Source: a virus
Length of the DNA: 26,003 bases
Strand: one strand, 5' to 3'
Virus record (IMG/VR): IMGVR_UViG_3300025322_000144
Span: 1-26,003 of that record
The notes beneath the pieces are model-generated. The model did no database searches. It was not told the origin of the DNA and saw nothing but the letters and a program-made list of their open reading frames with translations. The first letter of the stretch is position 1, and each line of letters starts with the position of its first letter. The translations under genes were made by a program, and so were the position numbers. Below are positions 18,875-26,003 of the stretch, piece after piece.

Positions 18875-20623
18875 ATGTCCAAAAAGGATTTAAAATTCAC
18901 TGGTGGATTAAATTTATTTGTACCTCCACATGAGGTAGCAGATAATCAGGCGCAGACTTTAGAAAATATGGAGATACGTCCGACCAGTATTGATGGTAAT
19001 TTAACTTTCTATGCTCTTACAGCAAGATATTCTTACAAGAGATTACATGGCTCCGATCTAGGGATAATCCCAAGAAATTTGGTGGAGTTTGTCCAAGTGA
19101 ATAGTGGAGTAGGAGTTAAACAGTTTACTGGGGCTGGATTAAATGATGCTACGTTTGGTGGTACTTATGTAGGATCAACTGTTTTATCCACCTATGAAGT
19201 AGAGATAGATGCCACAGGAACCCCCGATACTTTTAAATGGAGAAAAGATGCAGGAGGATATACCACAGGGGTAGCTATCACTGGTTCTGCTCAGACGCTT
19301 GCGGAAGGAGTAACAATCACTTTTGCAGCCACTACAGGACATACACTAGGGAATAAGTGGATAGTTAATGTATCTCCATCTGGTACTAAATGGTTAGTTG
19401 TTGGGGGATTAGGAGCAGGCACTACCTTTGTAATTAAAGCACTTCGAGATGGACAGACAACCCCAATACAAGTCAGTTCTCAAGCTACCGTTAGTGCAGG
19501 GGTATGCAGCTTTTTGTTATTTAATAATTATCTATATTATACTGATGGAAACAAAGCATGGCGTAAGTGGGATGGGTTAGATGATACAGCCAGTGGGTTT
19601 ACCACAATAACCAAGTATGGTATTCAACATAAAAGTAAAGCAATATATCTAAATGATGTTACTAATAACAAACCCCATCGGTTTTGGGTTAGCAATACCG
19701 GAACACCAGAAACAGTACCAGCAGCTAACAGTTTTGACGTAGGAGAATCCACAGATGCTTTAGTTGCAGGGATTGACCAGACGGAAAGATGTATATTAAT
19801 TAAAGAAAAATCTATGTATGGATTTTACTTAGCTCCTACACTTACAGAATCAACTATACTTAGAGGGGATCAATGGAAGGGATCAGTAAGCCCTCTAGGG
19901 GTTGTTTGGGGATCATTCGGTACATATATTTATAGTGCTGATGCTGGTATCCAATCTATATCAGGTCTTTATATAGAACCAAGTGTGTTACAACTTTATA
20001 ATAAATTTAAAGGATTTCAAAATACTGCTGCTGCATTAATGTTCAGAGAAGATCAAGTTTTAATTAGTACAAAATCTGATTCAGGACAAAGTAAAAATAA
20101 TAGGATTTATTTGGTAGATATATTAGATGAAGAAAACTTGAAGGTGTATCAATATAATATTCCCATAGTAGTTTTCTGCCAAAATAAAGGAATATTAACA
20201 TTCGATAAAAGATTAAAAGCTATCGAAGATGATGGGACAAATAGATATATAGTTGAATTAGATCAGAGAATATCTACAGCAGAAACTAATATATCATGTT
20301 TGGTTAAGACAAAAGATTTTTCCTTAGAAGATATTGGTCGTTTTAAGAAATTGAATTATATAGTGTTGGAATTCAACGCACCTAACACAGTGAATGCCGT
20401 AACATTAAAAATATATGGTGATGGAGTATTAAAAGAGACACTTACATTCACCCCAACTGCTACAGGACATAATATTAAAAAGTTTTTACCAAAGAGACAT
20501 TTATCATTCGGGAAGCACATAACATTTCAGATAGAGTATACACAACCAGCTAGTAATACTGATAGATTTGCATTATTTGATAGCAGCTATTTTGATTATG
20601 ATACAGAACAAAGGGTAGACTAA
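18875..20623 (+). CDS. Tail nozzle/hub-like protein (tubular B / stabilisation)
   Basis: The 582-aa protein has GGLNLFVPPHEVADNQAQ and LENMEIRP near the start, a pattern shared by P22 gp10-like and T7 gp12-like nozzle proteins in which a beta-propeller-like body follows. The body is rich in strands with repeated short turns (WVNVSPSGT-type and YYTDGNKAWRKWDGLDD). The length fits. It should close the tail and contact fibres. The gene overlaps the next by TAATG. The assignment rests on motif pattern and order. Confidence 0.65.
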   Translation: MSKKDLKFTGGLNLFVPPHEVADNQAQTLENMEIRPTSIDGNLTFYALTARYSYKRLHGSDLGIIPRNLVEFVQVNSGVGVKQFTGAGLNDATFGGTYVGSTVLSTYEVEIDATGTPDTFKWRKDAGGYTTGVAITGSAQTLAEGVTITFAATTGHTLGNKWIVNVSPSGTKWLVVGGLGAGTTFVIKALRDGQTTPIQVSSQATVSAGVCSFLLFNNYLYYTDGNKAWRKWDGLDDTASGFTTITKYGIQHKSKAIYLNDVTNNKPHRFWVSNTGTPETVPAANSFDVGESTDALVAGIDQTERCILIKEKSMYGFYLAPTLTESTILRGDQWKGSVSPLGVVWGSFGTYIYSADAGIQSISGLYIEPSVLQLYNKFKGFQNTAAALMFREDQVLISTKSDSGQSKNNRIYLVDILDEENLKVYQYNIPIVVFCQNKGILTFDKRLKAIEDDGTNRYIVELDQRISTAETNISCLVKTKDFSLEDIGRFKKLNYIVLEFNAPNTVNAVTLKIYGDGVLKETLTFTPTATGHNIKKFLPKRHLSFGKHITFQIEYTQPASNTDRFALFDSSYFDYDTEQRVD

Positions 20624-21729
20624 TGAAACTTTACGATTATAGTAGACGGAGATCGAAGTCTAAAGACATTCAATTCGATCAACTAGATGAAGAAATAAGA
20701 CGGATTTGGGATGCTTTGTATAATAGGAGAGGACAATATTCAGATCAATTTGGTGGAGCAGGAAATGACCCCTTTACTAATATTTATGGAGTAGGACGGG
20801 TAGGTGGGCCAGGATATTCAAGAGAAGAAATTTTGGCAAGAATACCAAGAGGAACGAGTACGACATTACCTTTTGATCCTCTTACTGGATTACCTTCTAC
20901 TCCATCTTTTGTGAAGCAACAATTTTCTATTCATCCTCCTGGGCCTTATCCAGTTACAGTAGGTGCTAGTATACCAGCACCATCAGGAATACCAATAGGA
21001 TATGTTGGTAGAACATTTGGTTATTATATCCCTACAACTGGGGCACAAGATTTGGTTGAAATTAAACTAAAAGGCCCAAACATTACTGATCCAGTTATAG
21101 AAACCATTGCTCCGAGTTTTGGGGGAGGGTCAGAATTTGCTGTAAGATACAATACTTTGTTAGATGAAGGAGAATATATAGAAGTAGTAGTTAATAAAAC
21201 AGCTAGTGATGTGCATTTCCCTGTAGCACAAACTTATTCAGGACATTTTACACTTTTATTAATTGCAAAATGGCCATTAGGTCAAACAGACACTTTAAAT
21301 CTTGGTTATGGTATTAATTTAAAATTTATAAGAGTTAAAGTAGCTCCAACTTCTACACTAGGGACTCCTATATATACTTCGCCAGCAAATAAAGTATCAT
21401 ATATTCCATTAGAATATGTTGCACTAAGATTTACTGGAGCAGTTTCAGGTTCTCCTACTGCAAAATGGAGACATATACCAGTGGATACAGCAGTTCCAAC
21501 TGTAGCGTTCCCTGGATTATATCTCTGGAATCTAGGGAGTAGATATATGAATACTCCTTTTCAATCTCCATTTGCGGCTTCTGCATCCTCAATCGGTTCA
21601 TCAGGATTTCCATTACTTGAACCAGGAGATCAGTTTCTTGTAACTCCACCATCAACTACTGCTGGTACTTTTATTATAGCACATTTTCCGGTATATGAAA
21701 TTGATTTAACTGAAACTTTAAATTTTTAA
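20623..21729 (+). CDS. Tail fibre/appendage-like protein (368 aa)
   Basis: The N-terminal 50 residues form a basic region and a helix (LDEEIRRIWDALYN), followed by a Gly/Pro-rich linker with GPGYSREEILARIPRG. The remainder is beta-rich with low charge (TGAQDLVEIKLKGPNI, GTFIIAHFPVYEIDLTETLNF), as in fibres or receptor-binding appendages. No enzymatic lyase motif is visible. It overlaps the nozzle-like gene by TAATG. The receptor cannot be predicted. Confidence 0.6.
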   Translation: MKLYDYSRRRSKSKDIQFDQLDEEIRRIWDALYNRRGQYSDQFGGAGNDPFTNIYGVGRVGGPGYSREEILARIPRGTSTTLPFDPLTGLPSTPSFVKQQFSIHPPGPYPVTVGASIPAPSGIPIGYVGRTFGYYIPTTGAQDLVEIKLKGPNITDPVIETIAPSFGGGSEFAVRYNTLLDEGEYIEVVVNKTASDVHFPVAQTYSGHFTLLLIAKWPLGQTDTLNLGYGINLKFIRVKVAPTSTLGTPIYTSPANKVSYIPLEYVALRFTGAVSGSPTAKWRHIPVDTAVPTVAFPGLYLWNLGSRYMNTPFQSPFAASASSIGSSGFPLLEPGDQFLVTPPSTTAGTFIIAHFPVYEIDLTETLNF

Positions 21730-21740
21730 TAGGAGATAAA

Positions 21741-22172
21741 ATGATACTTCGTAAACCGAATTTTCAAGATATTTATAAAGCAACACAAGTATTAAGTGAT
21801 GATGAAGAAGAACAGAAACAGATATTACAAGAGTGGTTGTATCAGCATAAAAATAATCCTTCATTTTTTAGTTATGTAATAGTAAAGGATCATGAGGTAC
21901 TAGCTGTTGTTACAGGATGGTTCTATGAAGAAACAACTATCGTATCAATAGGAAGAATCGAAGGGAATGAAAAATTAAAACAAACATTATTCAATAAAAT
22001 ATTGAAAGCGTTTGATCCTGAAAAAATAACTGTTTCATTAAAAGAGTTGGATAGATTTGCTTCCAATTTTAAAGTAGAATCTTACAATCTAGTTTGGGAT
22101 AGACTAGAAAAAGAAGATGAGGTTATAGAAACCGATGAAAATAGTACGAGTGTTGAAGAAAGAAACGATTAA
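21741..22172 (+). CDS. GNAT-like fold protein, possibly degenerate (143 aa)
   Basis: The first residues (MILRKPNFQDIYKATQVLSDD) follow the N-terminal strand-helix of acetyltransferases. The middle has YVIVKDHEVLAVVTGWFYEETTIVSIGRIEG, resembling strands 2-4. The acetyl-CoA-binding Q/R-x-x-G-x-G/A motif is not clear, so the enzyme may be inactive or structural. It overlaps the second GNAT-like gene by 38 nt. TAGGAGATAAA precedes the ATG. Confidence 0.6.
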   Translation: MILRKPNFQDIYKATQVLSDDEEEQKQILQEWLYQHKNNPSFFSYVIVKDHEVLAVVTGWFYEETTIVSIGRIEGNEKLKQTLFNKILKAFDPEKITVSLKELDRFASNFKVESYNLVWDRLEKEDEVIETDENSTSVEERND

Positions 22173-22590
22173 GAAAGTTTTTGAAGCATTGAATGAGAGT
22201 TTTGAAAAAGAAGGTAAGTTTGGGAATTATGGGATAAGTTATAATCTGGAAGATTTTACTGACTTCTGGTTAAACGAGGGAGATGATGGATTTTTACTTG
22301 CAGCTATTGAAAATGATAAAGTAGTCGGTGGGATTGGGGGAAGTATTATCCCATCCAATTTCAATAAAAATTTAAAATTTGCAAGCGAATTATTTTGGTT
22401 TGTATTAAAAGAATATAGAGATAAAGATGTAGGAAAAAAGTTGTATGTAAATTTTGAACAGTGGGCTTGTGATAAACAAGCTACTAATATTATGATGATT
22501 GGCTTGGAAGATTTAAAAGATGTTGAAAAATTCTATCAAGCAAATAATTTTAGTAAATTAGAAACAACATGGATAAAGAGGGTGAGTTAA
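22135..22590 (+). CDS. GNAT-family acetyltransferase (151 aa)
   Basis: The GNAT fold is visible. The N-terminal half ends with FLLAAIENDKVVGGIGGSI, the strand pair before motif A. Motif A region is LFWFVLKEYRDKDVGKKLYV with an R-D-K-D-V-G-K-K turn that would bind acetyl-CoA. The C-terminal part has EKFYQANNFSKLETTWIKR, the typical final strand. A phage GNAT in the tail module could modify a host or virion protein. Its start lies within the end of the previous gene, with only a weak ribosome site. The catalytic target is unknown. Confidence 0.78.
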   Translation: MKIVRVLKKETIKKVFEALNESFEKEGKFGNYGISYNLEDFTDFWLNEGDDGFLLAAIENDKVVGGIGGSIIPSNFNKNLKFASELFWFVLKEYRDKDVGKKLYVNFEQWACDKQATNIMMIGLEDLKDVEKFYQANNFSKLETTWIKRVS

Positions 22591-23439
22591 TTGGCTCATA
22601 AAATTGGAAAGAAATTTGAGAAAAGTGTGTTAAGACCTATAGGAAAATTCCAGGGTAAAGTATGGAGAAGAACATTACCTATTGCTACAGGTGCGTTGGG
22701 AGGATTTTTAACAGGTGGGCCTATGGGAGCTATCATGGGTGGGGCTACAGGACTTAAAGGTGCTTTACAAAAAGGGGGACAGCCAGTTACTTTTGGTAAT
22801 CTATTTAAATCCGCAGGAATGGGAGCGTTAGGAGGATTGGGTTCTAGTGCGCTTATGGGAGCAGGAGGCATGTTTGGAATCCCTGGTGGGGGTCTTAGCT
22901 CAATGTTAGGACTGGGAGGACAAACTGGTTTACTCGGCGGTCTAGGAAGTGGATTAGCCGGAATGTTAGGAATGGGAGGAGGTGGTGCTGGTGGAGCAGG
23001 ATTAGGATTATTCGGTGGAGGTGCTGGTGCTGGTGGTGGCCTTGGTTCAATGCTTGGTTTAGGTGGTGGTGCAGGAGGGGGTGGAGGATTTTTAAGCACT
23101 TTACTAGGTGCAGGAGGTTTACCCCAATTGGCATCCACAGTATTAGGTTATGGTGGAGCAAGACGACAAGAGAGGCGAGAATCTGAAACAGGAGATATTC
23201 AAAGATCATTGTTAGGACAGGGACGTGAATTAGCTGAATTAAGTCCAGAAGCTAGAAAAGCTATGTTGGCTAGAGCAAAAGAGAGTATTAGAGCATCACA
23301 AGCAGAGAGAGGTATCTTTACAAGCGGTGTAGGTGCTGCTGCCGAAGCAGAACAATTACCATTAATTGAGGCACAATTAAACCAACTAGCACTACAAAAT
23401 CTAATCAATATCTCAGGTGCTTACGGTCAGGCTTATTAA
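22591..23439 (+). CDS. Glycine-rich membrane-active/ejection protein (gp14-like position)
   Basis: The protein starts at TTG with AGAGGGTGAG upstream. It has a basic N-terminus, then a long Gly/Ala/Leu/Met-rich hydrophobic region with many glycine clusters (about residues 35-190), followed by a charged helical C-terminus (AELSPEARKAMLARAKESIR). This resembles internal core proteins that form a channel in the host envelope on ejection. Gene order parallels T7 gp14. No proven membrane helices can be assigned because of the glycine richness. Function is by analogy. Confidence 0.6.
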   Translation: MAHKIGKKFEKSVLRPIGKFQGKVWRRTLPIATGALGGFLTGGPMGAIMGGATGLKGALQKGGQPVTFGNLFKSAGMGALGGLGSSALMGAGGMFGIPGGGLSSMLGLGGQTGLLGGLGSGLAGMLGMGGGGAGGAGLGLFGGGAGAGGGLGSMLGLGGGAGGGGGFLSTLLGAGGLPQLASTVLGYGGARRQERRESETGDIQRSLLGQGRELAELSPEARKAMLARAKESIRASQAERGIFTSGVGAAAEAEQLPLIEAQLNQLALQNLINISGAYGQAY

Positions 23440-23451
23440 GGAGTGATTAAC

Positions 23452-24489
23452 ATGCCACAAAGAACAAGTGCAAGTATGTACTTAGCAGATAGATTGCGTG
23501 AAATAGCTGTACAAAATGTAGCTGCTGCTCAAGCCCAGGCTGATGAAGAAAGACAAATTAGAGTACAAACTAAGATATCTGAAATACAATTTGAGCAACA
23601 GAAAAAAATTCATCAACTTGCTTTAGAAGAAACTAAGAGAATTGAACAAGAAAAACTTGGTAAAGAAATTGTTGGTAATGTCAGTATGGGATTTAATCTT
23701 CAAAAACATGCTCATTTAATTTCTGATGATCCACAAGAGAGAGAAAGATTAAAAGGTATCGGGAAATGGATGCAAGATACTGGTAAATCTGCCGAAGAAC
23801 TTACAGGAGTTATGAAAACTCTAGGAACAAAAGAAACTGGTGCTGAAAGAATAGCCAGGAGAAAAGAAGAAATACTATTAGCAGATACCGAAAAATATAG
23901 TAAATTTACTACAGCTATAGCAGATTATACTCCTGAACAATTATCAGATAAGAAAATTCAAGCAGGATTAATGAAACATCTGGCAGGAGTTACTGATACA
24001 GGTAAAATTAAAGAAGCAAGAGAATATATAAAATATTTATCTTCTCAACCTAAAACACAATTACCTCCTGAAGTAAAATTGATGTTTGATGAACATAAAG
24101 CATTAAGCAATCAAATGCAGAGTGAATTGTTTAAAGCAGAAAAAGAAGAATTAGATTTAGAAGAAGTTAAAAATAGATATGCACCACTTCTTAACCAAAG
24201 AGCAGATGTGGTAAATGCTTATTTAGCAGAACAGGGAGAAGAACCAATATTAGAAACATGGAGTCCTGAAAAAGAAACAACTCCCAAATGGGGGTTTGGA
24301 TTCTTTGGTGGAAAAGAAATAACTAAGATTAAGCCAAAGAAACCAGTTGGTAAGCAGCCTGAAACTAAAGAGACTCCTAAATCTAAACCTAAGAAGGATA
24401 TTAGTATCAGAACGCAGGAAATAATAACAGACAATCCTAAATTAACAGATGATGAAATAACCGAAAAATTAAGGGAAGAAGGATATTAA
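23452..24489 (+). CDS. Coiled-coil internal virion protein candidate (345 aa)
   Basis: I start at ATG 23452, which has AAGGAG 8 nt upstream; a GTG at 23443 overlaps that site. The protein is rich in Gln, Lys and Glu and almost wholly helical, with heptad-like sequence in the N-terminal 70 residues (AAAQAQADEERQIRVQTK and onward). The C-terminus is Lys/Pro-rich and ends in a short helix with KLTDDEITEKLREEGY. It lies where T7 gp15 lies. It probably is a core or ejection protein. The similarity is positional, not sequence-based. Confidence 0.6.
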   Translation: MPQRTSASMYLADRLREIAVQNVAAAQAQADEERQIRVQTKISEIQFEQQKKIHQLALEETKRIEQEKLGKEIVGNVSMGFNLQKHAHLISDDPQERERLKGIGKWMQDTGKSAEELTGVMKTLGTKETGAERIARRKEEILLADTEKYSKFTTAIADYTPEQLSDKKIQAGLMKHLAGVTDTGKIKEAREYIKYLSSQPKTQLPPEVKLMFDEHKALSNQMQSELFKAEKEELDLEEVKNRYAPLLNQRADVVNAYLAEQGEEPILETWSPEKETTPKWGFGFFGGKEITKIKPKKPVGKQPETKETPKSKPKKDISIRTQEIITDNPKLTDDEITEKLREEGY

Positions 24490-24492
24490 TAA

Positions 24493-26003
24493 ATGGCTCT
24501 ACCAATCCCTAGACCACATATAGTAGCAAGGGTTAATAGAATTATTGCTCCATTTAAAAGTGAAGTTGTTATTAAAGATTTGCCTAAAGGACAACAATAT
24601 CAGATTGCCCAAATTAAAATGAGTCCAGAAGTATATCGTAGAGAGAATAGAATTCCTCATTTAGCAAATGCTGAAACAGGGGAAATATTAGCTACAGGAA
24701 AACCTGGACAGGATCACATGGATTTAGTAAAAGAATATAGTGGTACAACCCCTTATGATCCAGGGGCTATAAAGAAAAAATTACCATCAGGAGATAAATT
24801 GGCTTTTATTGAAGAATCTCCTGTTGATATTTCTTATCGTTTCGCTACTGCTAATAAAGAACAAAAAGCTATAGCTGAAAAAATGTATGAATCTTCATTA
24901 ATTAAATCTTTGCAAGAAAAATTTCCCGATCAGCCTGTTATTAGTTTGGGAGCGGAAGTATATGCTACTGGTTTAGAAGGTAGAGTAGCTGGAATTGTGT
25001 CTCAATTTGAACACCCAGAAAAAACTGATGTTGATAGAGTTAAAGGTATATTAGGAAAATTTGAAAAAACTAAACCAATTAATCCTAATAGATTATATAA
25101 TCCTAACGATCTTTATAAATGGGATGAAGCCGGTACTCGTATTAAGAAAACTCCAGAAGAATTTGTTGAACAAATAATGGAAGATTATCATGTTGATCCT
25201 GAATACGGTCAAGATTTATATAACTTCTTAGAGATACAAGAGGGGCATGAAGAAGCAGAGAAAATGGGGATAGTTTTTGCAGCACCAGAAGAATTATTAA
25301 AAGGAGTAACAGAAATGCCTCCTTACCAAAAAGGAGTATATACATTAAAGGGCTTAACACTTGGTTTAGCTCCTACAGCTAAAATTACTACCACTCCATT
25401 TGAATCTCAATTAATTGATGAATTGGTTGCCATTGGTGGATATATGGGGGTATCACAAACATTACGGGTTTTAAATCGTGGAAATAAACTTTATAACTCT
25501 ATCAAAACAAAACCAGTTACAGAAGCCAGTTTAAATAAACAGATTAAAGAAACTGGGCTTAATCCAGAAGAATTAACAAGAGAACAGAAGATTGATTTTG
25601 AGCATACACATAATTATACTCCCGATCCTGATGTAGAATTACAATTTCAAAATGTGGAAAAAGTTACTAAAATGAAACAGCTTGAAGGATTAACAGAACC
25701 GGAGATGGGGCAAGTTGTCAGTCATAGATATGAGGCTCAAAATATAAAAGCCAGAAAAATGCGAGGTTTGGAAACAGCAGAGCAAACATTAAAAAGACAA
25801 CTACCACCAGAATCTCCTGCTACACAAGCAGCCAGAGAAGCACAAGATTTTGAAGCTGCTAATAAAAATTATGATGAATTAATTAATGATGCTGCCGAAT
25901 CTGGATATCTAACAACATGGGAAAAAATGAGTGGCTCATTTAGAAAATTAGCCACTACTTCTATAGTAGCAATTAAACAAGCAGGAGACGCAGGAAGGGA
26001 ACT
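24493..26003 (+). CDS. Large internal/ejection protein, truncated by the window end (gp16-like position)
   Basis: The frame opens at an ATG after AGAAGG and stays open to the end, giving at least 503 codons. The N-terminal part has FKSEVVIKDLPKGQQYQIAQIKMSP, and the middle and end are helical with KIDFEHTHNYTPDPDVELQF and LTTWEKMSGSFRKLATTSI. No transglycosylase motif is visible in the part present. Its place and length fit a large core protein released into the host. The rest lies outside the window. Confidence 0.65.
   Translation, partial: MALPIPRPHIVARVNRIIAPFKSEVVIKDLPKGQQYQIAQIKMSPEVYRRENRIPHLANAETGEILATGKPGQDHMDLVKEYSGTTPYDPGAIKKKLPSGDKLAFIEESPVDISYRFATANKEQKAIAEKMYESSLIKSLQEKFPDQPVISLGAEVYATGLEGRVAGIVSQFEHPEKTDVDRVKGILGKFEKTKPINPNRLYNPNDLYKWDEAGTRIKKTPEEFVEQIMEDYHVDPEYGQDLYNFLEIQEGHEEAEKMGIVFAAPEELLKGVTEMPPYQKGVYTLKGLTLGLAPTAKITTTPFESQLIDELVAIGGYMGVSQTLRVLNRGNKLYNSIKTKPVTEASLNKQIKETGLNPEELTREQKIDFEHTHNYTPDPDVELQFQNVEKVTKMKQLEGLTEPEMGQVVSHRYEAQNIKARKMRGLETAEQTLKRQLPPESPATQAAREAQDFEAANKNYDELINDAAESGYLTTWEKMSGSFRKLATTSIVAIKQAGDAGRE

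Noticed and set aside
22596-23138. Minus-strand proline-rich 180-aa frame
   Set aside because: It is the mirror of the glycine-rich plus-strand gene, where GGN codons give proline on the other strand.
23443-23451. GTG start for the coiled-coil protein
   Set aside because: It overlaps the ribosome site that fits the ATG at 23452.

Overview
The window looks like part of the genome of a tailed double-stranded DNA phage with podovirus-type architecture, probably an environmental or uncultured one. It is AT-rich, nearly every base is coding, and most genes join their neighbours by ATGA or TAATG stop/start overlaps or 1-14 nt gaps. Anti-Shine-Dalgarno-matching AGGAGG-like sites and TTATCCACA-type DnaA boxes point to a bacterial host, but the host cannot be named from the sequence. 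Several gene products match virion families: a terminase pair, a portal of about 700 aa, an N4-gp56-like major capsid protein, a short-tail adaptor/nozzle pair, and an ejection-protein-like series. No integrase, repressor, polymerase or lysis cassette is visible, so this is one segment of a larger genome.

Layout. Positions 1-5515 (minus strand) hold a tightly overlapping early-type operon of about 24 small genes. Many of them are microproteins of 32-60 codons, and at least eight carry paired-cysteine (zinc-ribbon-like) motifs. Recognisable members are a Gp88-like protein, a papain/C39-like cysteine peptidase candidate, an orphan HicA-like protein and a very short kinase-like protein. TTGACA-N17-TATAAT-like promoters lie inside the genes at five places. 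Positions 5516-6198 are non-coding and AT-rich, with nested inverted repeats, nine tandem 11-bp units containing DnaA boxes, and a GC-rich hairpin. I interpret this stretch as a replication origin. A strong rightward promoter (6073-6102) follows.

Positions 6199-26003 (plus strand) hold the late arm. In order these are: a small membrane protein, an HExxH metallopeptidase-like protein, the small terminase, three beta-rich virion/fibre-like proteins, two small proteins, the large terminase, the portal, small basic proteins, an atypical tRNA-Pro, a scaffold-like protein and the major capsid protein. A structured non-coding gap (17006-17184) comes next, then an AT-hook protein, adaptor, nozzle-like and fibre-like proteins, two acetyltransferase-like proteins, a glycine-rich protein, a coiled-coil protein, and a long open ORF cut by the window end. 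From the adaptor onward the order resembles T7 genes 11-16 (adaptor, nozzle, then internal core/ejection proteins).

How it works together (inference): the origin separates a leftward early/host-takeover arm from a rightward packaging and morphogenesis arm. The leftward arm seems to be re-initiated by internal sigma70-type promoters. The rightward arm appears to be read from one promoter with translational coupling. The least explained parts are the capsid-downstream RNA-like element with a possible pseudoknot, the promoter ladder embedded in coding sequence, the iteron/DnaA origin, and the set of cysteine-pair microproteins.
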